In this document: positions 23,439-31,017 of the stretch, in pieces
How positions within the stretch are numbered: position 1 is the first letter of the stretch
Layout: every line of letters begins with the position of its first letter
Assembly: GCA_964587175.1 (NCBI GenBank)
Contig: CAZPKK010000011.1
Span: 1-32,863, forward strand
Source: CALXVA01 sp964587175
GTDB lineage: Bacteria > Bacillota > Clostridia > TANB77 > CAG-508
Length of the DNA: 32,863 nucleotides
Reading direction: 5' to 3'
Made by a program: the position numbers and the translations under genes
The notes under the pieces: model-generated
What the model was told of the DNA's origin: nothing
What the model saw: the letters and a program-made list of their open reading frames with translations, nothing else
The model's database searches: none

Positions 23439-23508
23439 AAAAAAGATGGAGTACCCAAGCCAAAGTGGGAATTAAAAAAGATGGAGTACCCAAGCCAAAG
23501 TGGGAATT
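23439..23508 (+). repeat. Perfect 35-bp tandem repeat (two copies)
   Basis: Units 23439-23473 and 23474-23508 are identical at all 35 positions, and the first seven bases of a third unit follow at 23509-23515. Each unit starts AAAAAAGATGGAG and ends GTGGGAATT. Confidence 0.95.
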
Positions 23509-23517
23509 AAAAAAGTT

Positions 23518-23547
23518 AGGGGCAATTTAAAGTTGCCTCTTTTATTT
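23518..23547 (+). terminator. Terminator of the small RNA
   Basis: A 10-bp stem with two G-U pairs, AGGGGCAATT (23518-23527) with AGTTGCCTCT (23531-23540), a three-base loop and a following TTTTATTTT tract. Confidence 0.82.
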
Positions 23548-23656
23548 TATTATATAGTAGTATTTAAAAGAAAGGAGATAAGAAAAAAAGATTGCATGAA
23601 CTCATATTTATATGCTAATATAAATTGTGTAAAAACATTGGAGGTAAAATAAAAGT

Positions 23657-24097
23657 ATGAAATTAGTAATTCAAAGAGTAAAAAATGCAAAAGTTGATGT
23701 AGAAGGAACCACAGTAGGAGAAATAGAAAAAGGTTTTCTGGTATTACTAGGTGTCACTCATACAGATACAAAAGAAATAGCAGACTATTTAGTAAAAAAA
23801 CTTTGCAATTTGCGTGTGTTTGAAGATGAAAATGAGAAAATGAATTTAAGTCTAAAAGATGTAGGAGGAAAACTACTTATAGTTTCTCAATTTACACTTT
23901 ATGCAGACTGCTCAGGTGGAAATAGACCGTCCTTTGTAAATGCAGCAAAACCAGACCTTGCAAATGAGTTATATGAATATTTTTGCGATGAGTGCAAGGA
24001 AAACGGAATAGAAGTTCAAAAAGGAATATTTGGTGCAGACATGAAAGTAAGTCTTTTAAATGATGGACCAGTTACTATAATATTAGAAAGAAACTAA
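23657..24097 (+). CDS. dtd: D-aminoacyl-tRNA deacylase
   Basis: Dtd hydrolyses D-amino acids wrongly attached to tRNA, and glycine from tRNA-Ala. The 146-residue length is standard. The active-site motifs are intact: SQFTLYAD with the catalytic Thr near residue 80, GGNRPSFVNAAKP, and the cross-subunit NDGPVTIILE (GP motif) at the C-terminus. GGAGG lies about 13 bases before ATG. It is preceded by the small-RNA unit and terminator, so it either has a weak promoter after 23548 or depends on read-through. An 18-codon frame (23596-23652) with two Tyr codons ends just before it, but has no well-placed ribosome site. Confidence 0.97.
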   Translation: MKLVIQRVKNAKVDVEGTTVGEIEKGFLVLLGVTHTDTKEIADYLVKKLCNLRVFEDENEKMNLSLKDVGGKLLIVSQFTLYADCSGGNRPSFVNAAKPDLANELYEYFCDECKENGIEVQKGIFGADMKVSLLNDGPVTIILERN

Positions 24098-24174
24098 TAA
24101 AAAAATGTATAAATTTTAAAAAGTTGAGATATAATTTTTTTGTAAAATTAAAATAAAAAAGGAGAGTGCTTTTT

Positions 24175-25254
24175 ATGGATAGAAAAGTAAGAGTTGTGCA
24201 ATATGGTACAGGGAAAATGTCTGTTTATACTATGCGTTATGTTTTTGAGAAAGGTGGAGAAATAGTAGGCGCCATTGATGTAAATCCAAACATTATTGGA
24301 AAAGACATTGGAGACATTATGGGAGGAGAAAAGAAAGGTGTAACAGTAACTGATGCGAAAGATGCAGAAAAGCTATTACAAGAATTAAGACCAGATATAG
24401 TTATAGTTACAACAATGAGTTTATTAAAAGATATAAAAGATGCATTTATGCTATGTGCGAGATTAGGGATTAATGCAATATCTACTTGTGAAGAAGCATT
24501 TTTTCCATTTAATTCAAACCCAACAGTCACAAATGAAATAGATAGACTAGCTAAAGAAAATGGATGTACAATCACAGGTAGTGGATATCAAGATATTTAT
24601 TGGGGAGAATTAATAAATGCGATAGCAGGTTCTACTCATAAAATTAAAAAAATAATAGGAAGTTCATCATACAATGTAGAAGATTATGGTATTGCTTTAG
24701 CAGAAGCACATGGAGCAGGTTTAACACTAGAAGAATTTGATGAAAAAATTGCATCTGTTGATAGGGTAACTGATGAGGTAAGAAGAGAAGTAATTAATTC
24801 AGGAGAATATGCACCATCATATATGTGGAATGTAAATGGATGGCTATGTTCAAAATTGGGATTAAGACCGATAAGTCAAATACAAGAATGTGTACCACAA
24901 ACCTATAAAGAAGATATAGAGTCATCAACATTGGGAATGACAGTTAAAGCAGGAACAGCAACTGGAATGAGTGCAGTAGTTACTACTGAAACAATGGAAG
25001 GCATTACGATAAAGTCGCAGTGTATTGGAAAGGTGTACTCAAAAGAAGATTATGACAAAAACGAATGGACAATTGAAGGAGAGCCAAATACAACAATAGT
25101 TGTATCAAGACCAGCTACTGTGGAACTTACATGTGCTACTATTGTAAATAGAATACCAGATGTAATAAATGGAAAACCGGGCTATGTTTCAACAGATAAG
25201 CTAGATGAGCTAAAATACTTAGTAAAACCTATGAATGAATATGTAAGAGATTAA
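24175..25254 (+). CDS. 2,4-diaminopentanoate dehydrogenase-like / dihydrodipicolinate-reductase-fold oxidoreductase
   Basis: A 359-residue NAD(P)-dependent oxidoreductase. The Rossmann start VVQYGTGKMSVYTMRYVFEKGGEIVGAIDVN is clear, followed by DIVIVTTMSLLKDI and the NAISTCEEAFFPF segment; ITGSGYQDIYWGELINAIAG and the C-terminal domain agree with the family that includes the clostridial 2,4-diaminopentanoate dehydrogenase of ornithine fermentation. No other ornithine-fermentation gene (ornithine aminomutase, AKP thiolase) is nearby, so the substrate is uncertain. GGAG lies ten bases before the ATG; a GTG nine bases upstream touches the ribosome site and is rejected. A terminator follows the stop, so the gene is monocistronic. 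Confidence 0.8.
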   Translation: MDRKVRVVQYGTGKMSVYTMRYVFEKGGEIVGAIDVNPNIIGKDIGDIMGGEKKGVTVTDAKDAEKLLQELRPDIVIVTTMSLLKDIKDAFMLCARLGINAISTCEEAFFPFNSNPTVTNEIDRLAKENGCTITGSGYQDIYWGELINAIAGSTHKIKKIIGSSSYNVEDYGIALAEAHGAGLTLEEFDEKIASVDRVTDEVRREVINSGEYAPSYMWNVNGWLCSKLGLRPISQIQECVPQTYKEDIESSTLGMTVKAGTATGMSAVVTTETMEGITIKSQCIGKVYSKEDYDKNEWTIEGEPNTTIVVSRPATVELTCATIVNRIPDVINGKPGYVSTDKLDELKYLVKPMNEYVRD

Positions 25255-25257
25255 TAG

Positions 25258-25296
25258 AAATTGGGCAAGAGTAAAAATGCTTTTGTCCAATTTTTT
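25258..25296 (+). terminator. Intrinsic terminator after the diaminopentanoate-dehydrogenase-like gene
   Basis: A 14-bp stem with two G-U pairs (25258-25271 with 25280-25293), an 8-base loop and a six-T run at 25291-25296. Confidence 0.85.
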
Positions 25297-25462
25297 GCTC
25301 AAAAACCATAAAAAACAAAAAAATAGTTAAAAATAGTGGTGAAATTTTGCTAATGATGTTATAATAATGTGTATTAGTCATAAGAAAAATATTTTGATAG
25401 CAACGTCATTTATTAAAAAATAATAAAAGTTGCATAATAGTAAAAAGAAAAGGAATGATAGC

Positions 25463-27217
25463 ATGTATAGAAATCATAATTGTGGAGAACTAAATATAAA
25501 AAATGTAGGAGAAATAGTTACAATAGCTGGATGGGTTCAAAAGATTAGAAATTTAGGTTCAATGAAATTTATAGATTTACGCGATCAATATGGAATTACC
25601 CAAATTGTAGTTGGTGATAATTCAGAAATGCAAACTGTATCAGATAAGCTTGTTACAGAATGTGTAATTAGTGTTAAAGGAAAAGTATTAGAAAGAAGTA
25701 ATAAAAACACTAAAATACCAACAGGAGAAATTGAAATAAAAGCAGAAGAAATAAAGGTTCTTGGTAAATGTAAAAATGTTTTACCTTTTGAAATTAATTC
25801 AGAAAAAGTTGGTGAAGCAAGAGAAGATTTGCGTTTAGAATATAGATTTTTAGATTTAAGAAATGATAAATTACACAAAAACATTTTGCTTCGTTCAGCT
25901 GTAATGAAAACTTTAAGAAGAAAAATGGACGAGTTAGGTTTTACAGAAGTACAAACTCCAACTTTAACAAATTCTTCCCCAGAATGTGCAAGAGCTTACC
26001 TAGTGACAAGCAGATTACATGCAGGCGAATTTTATGCACTTCCCCAATCACCACAACAATTTAAGCAACTCTTAATGGTATCAGGTTTTGACAAATATTA
26101 TCAAATAGCACCATGTTTTAGAGATGAAGACCCAAGAGCTGATAGAGCACCTGGTGAGTTCTATCAATTAGACTTTGAAATGTGTTTTGCAGAGCAAGAA
26201 GATGTATTTGAGGTTTTAGAAGATATATTTACTACTGTATTTAAAGAACATACAAATTGGAAAATAGATGAAACACCTTTTAGACGTATTCCATACAGAG
26301 AAGCTATGGAAACATATGGAATAGATAAACCAGATTTGCGTAATCCTTTAATAATTCAGGACGCAACTAAATTATTTACAAATACAGAGTTCAATGCTTT
26401 TAAAGGTAAAACTATAAAAATAATTGTTGTACCAAATGGAGCAGAGCAAGGAAGAAAATTCTTTGATAGTATGACAGAATTTGCAAAAGAGGAAGTAGGG
26501 GCAAATGGCTTGGCTTGGGTAAAAGTAGATAAAGAAAATGGCTACACAGGTGGAATTGCTAAATTTATAACAGACGATATGCAAAAAAGCTTAGAAAAAG
26601 AATATAATGTAAAAGTAAATGATGCGATTTTCTTTATTGCAGATGAATTAAAAATAGCACAAAAAATAGCTGGACAGATTAGAATAGAACTTGGTAAAAG
26701 GTTAGACTTAATAGAGAAAAATGTATATAGATTTTGCTTTATAACAGATTTCCCTATGTATGAGTTATCTGATGAAGGAACAATAGATTTTAATCATAAT
26801 CCATTCTCAATGCCACAAGGTGGAAAAGCAGCATTAGAAAATGAAGAGCCTTTAGATATTTTGGCATATCAATATGATGTTGTATGTAATGGATATGAAA
26901 TAACATCTGGTGCTGTAAGAAACCATGACCCGGAACTTATGGTAAAAGCATTTGAAATTGCTGGGTATAGTGAAAAAGAAGTAGAGACTAGATTTGGAGC
27001 ATTATATAATGCTTTTCAATATGGTACACCCCCACATGCAGGAGCAGCACCTGGCTTAGATAGAATGATAATGCTTATTGCAGATTCTGACAATATAAGG
27101 GAAGTAATAGCATTTCCTAAAAACAAGAAGGCAAGAGATGTACTAATGGGAGCACCAAGCACAGTTACAGAGAAGCAATTAGAAGATGTGCATATAAAAA
27201 TAAGAACAAAAGATTAA
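25463..27217 (+). CDS. aspS: Aspartate--tRNA ligase
   Basis: Class II aminoacyl-tRNA synthetase charging tRNA-Asp. The 584-residue protein is of the long bacterial type: N-terminal OB-fold anticodon domain (VTIAGWVQKIRNLGSMKFIDLRD), motif 1 region around TEVQTPTLTNSSPECARAYLV, motif 2 CFRDEDPRADRAPGEFYQLDFEM, the bacterial GAD insertion domain in the middle, and motif 3 GAAPGLDRMIMLIADS near the C-terminus. AAAAGGAA before the ATG at 25463 and the usual MYRNHNCG opening decide the start; a TTG 33 bases upstream is rejected. I see no T-box leader. The bacterial type may or may not also charge tRNA-Asn; no gatCAB is visible here. Confidence 0.96.
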   Translation: MYRNHNCGELNIKNVGEIVTIAGWVQKIRNLGSMKFIDLRDQYGITQIVVGDNSEMQTVSDKLVTECVISVKGKVLERSNKNTKIPTGEIEIKAEEIKVLGKCKNVLPFEINSEKVGEAREDLRLEYRFLDLRNDKLHKNILLRSAVMKTLRRKMDELGFTEVQTPTLTNSSPECARAYLVTSRLHAGEFYALPQSPQQFKQLLMVSGFDKYYQIAPCFRDEDPRADRAPGEFYQLDFEMCFAEQEDVFEVLEDIFTTVFKEHTNWKIDETPFRRIPYREAMETYGIDKPDLRNPLIIQDATKLFTNTEFNAFKGKTIKIIVVPNGAEQGRKFFDSMTEFAKEEVGANGLAWVKVDKENGYTGGIAKFITDDMQKSLEKEYNVKVNDAIFFIADELKIAQKIAGQIRIELGKRLDLIEKNVYRFCFITDFPMYELSDEGTIDFNHNPFSMPQGGKAALENEEPLDILAYQYDVVCNGYEITSGAVRNHDPELMVKAFEIAGYSEKEVETRFGALYNAFQYGTPPHAGAAPGLDRMIMLIADSDNIREVIAFPKNKKARDVLMGAPSTVTEKQLEDVHIKIRTKD

Positions 27218-27326
27218 TAAAGTATACTATTTATGCAAATTTACTAGAAATTTAAAAATAAATAAAAATTATTAGTAATCTGCTTATCAAGAATATAAAT
27301 ACTAAATAAAAGTAGAAGAGGTGAAA

Positions 27327-28535
27327 ATGAATAAAAAAGTTTTATTAGGAATGAGTGGAGGAGTGGATAGCTCTGTTTCTGCGATTTTATTGAAAAAACA
27401 GGGATATGAAGTAATAGGTGCAACTATGAGACTATGGGAGGAATCTTCTACAAAATTAGATAAAAAAATAGAAGAAAATAAAAAAGATAAAAATTACAAT
27501 GATAATGATAATATGATTCAAAATCAAGTTTCTGAAACTATAAAAGATGCAAAAAAAGTATGTCAAAAACTTGGAATAGAGCATCATGTAATAGATTTAA
27601 GAGAAGAATTTAAAAAAAGAGTAGTCGACAATTTCATGTGTTCATATATGTGTGCGAAAACGCCAAATCCTTGTGTAGAATGTAATAAATTCATTAAATT
27701 TGATTCTTTTTATAAATATGCAAAAAAAATAGGGTGTGAATATATTGCAACAGGTCATTATGCCAAAATTAAATATTCGGAAAGATATAAGCAATATGTC
27801 TTAGCAAAAGCAAATGCGGAAAGAAAAGACCAAACCTATTTCTTGTATGGAATAAATAGAGAAATTTTACCATATATAATTTTTCCGCTTGCAGAATTTA
27901 CAGATAAAGAAGAGATTAGAAAAATAGCGGAGGAAAATTCTTTAGATGTAGCGAGGAAAAAAGATAGCCAAGAAATTTGTTTTATACAAAATAAAGATTA
28001 TGCAAAATTTATAAAAGAAAATAATATAATAGAGGCAAAAACAATACATAAAATGGAAATTTACGATAAAGTAAAACAAAATAATTCTAATAATAATACA
28101 AAAAGTAGTAAGTCTGATGAATCTGGGAATATTGTACTAAAAACTGGAGAAGTTTTAGGTAAACATACAGGTCTTATAAACTACACAGTGGGACAAAGAA
28201 AAGGGCTCGGAGTATCATACAAAGAGCCTCTTTATGTATTAAAATTAGATGGGGAGAAAAGTCAAGTTATAGTAGGAACAGAGCAAGAATTATATAGTAA
28301 AGAATTAAATGCGAATGAACTCAATTTCTTGATTGAAAATATAGATTTTAGCAAACCTGTAGAGGTAAAGGCAAAAATAAGATATAGAGCAAAAGAAGCG
28401 AAGGCAGTATTAGAAGTAGCTGATAATAATGTTGCAAAAGTTAAGTTTAAAGAACCACAGAGAGCAATAACACCTGGACAGTCAGTAGTCTTTTACATAG
28501 ATGATATATTATTAGGGGGCGGAAAAATATTATAA
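27327..28535 (+). CDS. mnmA: tRNA-specific 2-thiouridylase MnmA
   Basis: MnmA thiolates U34 of tRNA-Lys, -Glu and -Gln. The 402-residue protein has the PP-loop GMSGGVDSS (residues 8-16), KTPNPCVECNKFIKF with the catalytic Cys, DSQEICFI with the second Cys, and the C-terminal GKHTGLINYTVGQRKGLGVSYKEPLYV. It is about 40 residues longer than usual owing to two Lys/Asn-rich, low-complexity insertions: one after RLWEE (about residues 38-65) replacing the common short cysteine-containing loop, and one near residue 255 (KQNNSNNNTKSSK). A GTG six bases upstream is open, but AGAGG placed five bases before the ATG at 27327 decides the start. Confidence 0.95.
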   Translation: MNKKVLLGMSGGVDSSVSAILLKKQGYEVIGATMRLWEESSTKLDKKIEENKKDKNYNDNDNMIQNQVSETIKDAKKVCQKLGIEHHVIDLREEFKKRVVDNFMCSYMCAKTPNPCVECNKFIKFDSFYKYAKKIGCEYIATGHYAKIKYSERYKQYVLAKANAERKDQTYFLYGINREILPYIIFPLAEFTDKEEIRKIAEENSLDVARKKDSQEICFIQNKDYAKFIKENNIIEAKTIHKMEIYDKVKQNNSNNNTKSSKSDESGNIVLKTGEVLGKHTGLINYTVGQRKGLGVSYKEPLYVLKLDGEKSQVIVGTEQELYSKELNANELNFLIENIDFSKPVEVKAKIRYRAKEAKAVLEVADNNVAKVKFKEPQRAITPGQSVVFYIDDILLGGGKIL

Positions 28536-28561
28536 AACAAACAAAATTTCGTGAGAAGGTA

Positions 28562-28590
28562 TTGATTTATAAAGAAAATTATGATAAAAT
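28562..28590 (+). promoter_or_regulatory. Promoter of the small gene after mnmA
   Basis: TTGATT (28562-28567), 17 bases, TAAAAT (28585-28590), 30 bases before the start codon. Confidence 0.65.
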
Positions 28591-28619
28591 AGTTGCATAC
28601 TTTGAAGAGAGGTGATTAT

Positions 28620-28865
28620 ATGTCTAAAAATTATTCCGAAAAGGAAGAACTTGAAGCATTAGTCGCACAAATAAACGAACTATTAAACGAAGTAAAAAAT
28701 GAACAAAAAAATATGGAACAATCCATAACTAAAAATCATAAGATAAACATGCAAAAATTTGATAAAATCATAGAATTTTGTGAAATTTATGATATGACAA
28801 ATACTGTATTTGAAAGGAGAATATCAAGTATAGAAAAATTACTTTATGAAGTATTTAAAAGTTAG
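28620..28865 (+). CDS. Small helical protein of unknown function
   Basis: An 81-residue, charged protein, helical throughout, with a likely coiled coil at residues about 7-40 (KEELEALVAQINELLNEVKNEQKNMEQ) and a second helix towards the end (FERRISSIEKLLYEVF). No signal peptide, membrane segment or catalytic motif. AGAGGTGATTAT precedes the ATG at 28620, which is preferred over an in-frame ATG 27 bases upstream that lies at the expected transcription start. It has its own promoter and two hairpins after it, so it is a separate transcription unit between mnmA and rlmN. I do not recognise the family. Confidence 0.7.
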   Translation: MSKNYSEKEELEALVAQINELLNEVKNEQKNMEQSITKNHKINMQKFDKIIEFCEIYDMTNTVFERRISSIEKLLYEVFKS

Positions 28866-28907
28866 TGAAATGAAATTTCTAGGTGAATTTATTGCCAAGA
28901 TGAAAGT

Positions 28908-28945
28908 ACAAAATAGGGACAGGTTTTATTCTGTCTCTATTTTGT
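28908..28945. repeat. REP-like hairpin, GGGACAG core
   Basis: A 15-bp stem with one G-U pair (28908-28922 with 28931-28945) and an 8-base loop has the GGGACAG/CTGTCTC core of the REP-like repeats elsewhere in the window. No T run follows. Confidence 0.55.
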
Positions 28946-28973
28946 GCGATGTATTGATGTTTTTTTTATTGTG

Positions 28974-29014
28974 AAAAGTCATGGATAAATATACATTTAT
29001 CCATGGCTTTTTAT
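28974..29014 (+). terminator. Intrinsic terminator before rlmN
   Basis: A 17-bp stem with one G-U pair (28974-28990 with 28995-29011), a four-base loop and a short T run. Confidence 0.75.
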
Positions 29015-29065
29015 AAAAAACATTATCTAATAATACGAAAATATTGCCTAAAGTAAATTTACCTA

Positions 29066-29094
29066 TTGAAAAACCAAAAGAATTGTGATATAAG
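29066..29094 (+). promoter_or_regulatory. Promoter of the rlmN-prpC-prkC unit
   Basis: TTGAAA (29066-29071), 17 bases, TATAAG (29089-29094), 39 bases before the rlmN start. Confidence 0.6.
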
Positions 29095-29132
29095 TTAAAC
29101 TAAATTAGCAATAAAAAGAATGAAGGTTTATA

Positions 29133-30170
29133 GTGAAAAATATAAAGGATTTTAATTTAGATGAATTACAAAACGAGTTACTTGCTCTGGGAGAAAAGAA
29201 ATATAGGGCAGAGCAGATTTTTAAATGGATATATGTAGATAAAGTAAAAGAATTTGATGAAATGACAAATTTATCCATAGAACTAAGAGAAAAACTGAAA
29301 AAAGAATATTCAATGTGCAATTTTAATATTCTGAAAAAGCAAGAATCATCTGATGGAACAAAAAAGTATTTGTTTGATGTATTAGATGGAAATGCGATAG
29401 AAACTGTTTTGATGCAGTATTATCATGGGAAAACAATATGTGTATCTTCACAAATTGGCTGTAAAATGGGATGTAAATTTTGTGCATCTACAGGAATAAA
29501 ATTTATGCGAAGCTTAAGTAGTGGAGAGATTGTGGAACAAATACTAGCAGTAGAGCAAGATATTGGAGATAAAATATCGAATATTGTGTTCATGGGAATT
29601 GGAGAACCTTTTGATAATTATGACAATGTAATGAATGCAATAAAAATAATCAATAATCAAAAAGGCTTAAACATTGGAGCGAGACATATAAGTGTATCAA
29701 CAAGTGGCTTAGTACCAATGATATATAAATTTGCAGATGAAGAATTGCAATGTACACTTTCAATTTCACTTCATGCTACAAATGATGAAAAAAGAAGCAA
29801 AATGATGCCAATAAATAGTAGATATAATATTAAAGAATTGATGGAAGCATGCAGATATTACATACAAAAAACAAATAAAAGAATTTCTTTTGAATATGCA
29901 TTAGCAAAAGATAACAATGATAATTTAGAAGATGCAAAAGAATTAGTTAAATTACTAAAGGGAATGCTATGTCATGTAAATTTAATTCCAATAAATAAAA
30001 TTGAAAATGGCAAGTATTCAAAAAGTTCTAATGAAAGTATAATAAAATTTAGAGACTATCTGAATGAAAAAGGAATTGTTGCAACAATAAGAAGAGAATT
30101 AGGTTCAGATATTGATGCAGCGTGTGGGCAACTGCGTAGAAAGAATCTAAACAGTATAAAGAAAGGTTAG
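29133..30170 (+). CDS. rlmN: Dual-specificity RNA methyltransferase RlmN (radical SAM)
   Basis: RlmN methylates C2 of A2503 in 23S rRNA and A37 in some tRNAs by radical-SAM chemistry. The 345-residue protein has the iron-sulfur motif CKMGCKFC (C110, C114, C117), the preceding VSSQIGC block, IVFMGIGEPFDNYDNV, HISVSTSGLVPMIYKFADE, SISLHATND and the C-terminal AACGQLRR with the second catalytic Cys. The start is GTG, six bases after GAAGG; no ATG is suitably placed. It heads the conserved order rlmN-prpC-prkC of Firmicutes; prpC starts ten bases after its stop. Confidence 0.96.
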   Translation: MKNIKDFNLDELQNELLALGEKKYRAEQIFKWIYVDKVKEFDEMTNLSIELREKLKKEYSMCNFNILKKQESSDGTKKYLFDVLDGNAIETVLMQYYHGKTICVSSQIGCKMGCKFCASTGIKFMRSLSSGEIVEQILAVEQDIGDKISNIVFMGIGEPFDNYDNVMNAIKIINNQKGLNIGARHISVSTSGLVPMIYKFADEELQCTLSISLHATNDEKRSKMMPINSRYNIKELMEACRYYIQKTNKRISFEYALAKDNNDNLEDAKELVKLLKGMLCHVNLIPINKIENGKYSKSSNESIIKFRDYLNEKGIVATIRRELGSDIDAACGQLRRKNLNSIKKG

Positions 30171-30180
30171 GAATAATAAA

Positions 30181-30904
30181 ATGGTTTTTGCTAAAACAGA
30201 TATAGGAAAAGCTAGGGAATTAAATCAAGACTATTACTATATCTCACAAGATATTGATGAACCAAGAATATATATATTAGCTGACGGAATGGGAGGATAT
30301 AAAGGCGGAGAAGTGGCTAGCAAGCTTGCAACAGAATCAGCTACGAAATATATAAAAAACAATTTTAAAGATATAGTAAAGGAAAAAAATGAAATACTAA
30401 ATCTTATTAAAAATGCTGTCGAATATGCTAACATGGTAGTATATGAAAAATCAAAAGAAGATAAAGAATTAGAAGGAATGGGTACTACTTTAGAGATTTG
30501 CGTAATATATAATAATAAGGCATATATAGGACATGTAGGAGATAGTAGAATATACAGAATTAGAAATGGTGTGATTCGAAAGCTTACAAAGGATCATAGT
30601 TATGTACAACAATTGGTTGAAGATAAAAAAATAACAAGGGAAGAAGCCAAAACACATCCTAAGAAAAATATGCTAACAAAAGCACTTCGGATGTACTCCA
30701 TATGTAGAACCAGATTTAAGAGCAAGGAATTTTGAAAAGGAAGATATTTTTATAATATGTTCTGATGGTTTGACTAATATGGTAGAAGAAAAGCGAATAT
30801 GTGAATTAATAAATCAAGATATAAACATTGCAGCAGATAATTTAATTAAAGAGGCAAATAATGCTGGTGGATATGACAATATTACTGTTGTTATTATTGT
30901 ATAA
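30181..30904 (+). pseudogene. prpC: PP2C-type serine/threonine phosphatase PrpC/Stp, frame-broken
   Basis: PrpC reverses phosphorylation by PrkC. The first frame (30181-30735) carries DIGKARELNQDYYYI, ILADGMGGYKGGEVAS with the metal-binding Asp, GMGTTLEICVI, HVGDSRIYRIRNG and LTKDHSYVQQLVE. Near 30687-30692 it departs from the family: it reads KALRMYSICR and stops, while removing one base gives KALGCTPYVEPDLRARNFE and an open frame to 30904 with ICSDGLTNMV and GGYDNITVVI. Those last two blocks supply metal-binding aspartates, so the truncated form should be inactive. The full length of about 240 residues is normal. Either a true frameshift or a one-base assembly error; the intact prkC downstream makes loss of its phosphatase notable. 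Confidence 0.9.
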
Positions 30905-31017
30905 ATACATTTCAAAGACAAACAGTTCAAGGTAACTTAGACTTTGTTATATAACGAAAGTCTGTAAAATAAAAAGGGTAAATCACCTTTAATAAATTTA
31001 AGAGGAGAAGATTATTT

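Larger units (their letters stand above)
23414..23548 (+). ncRNA. Candidate small RNA with a tandem 35-base duplication
   Basis: A perfect promoter and a strong terminator bracket about 135 bases without a real gene. Inside are two identical, contiguous 35-base units. Each can form a CCCA/TGGG mini-hairpin and each contains GGA motifs and a nine-codon frame (MEYPSQSGN) lacking a ribosome site. It resembles no RNA family I can name. It may be an independent regulator or a leader upstream of dtd. Confidence 0.65.

Noticed and set aside
23439..23508. CRISPR-like array or tRNA-Tyr fragment in the tandem repeat
   Set aside because: The two units are contiguous with no spacers. The ACCCAAG...GGG stretch recalls a tRNA-Tyr D arm, but no acceptor, anticodon or T arms follow.
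23596..23652. 18-codon leader peptide with two Tyr codons before dtd
   Set aside because: The only Shine-Dalgarno-like sequence is too far upstream and no attenuator hairpin follows; could be chance.
25297..25462. T-box leader before aspS
   Set aside because: No T-box sequence, specifier hairpin or antiterminator is visible; the preceding terminator belongs to the upstream gene.
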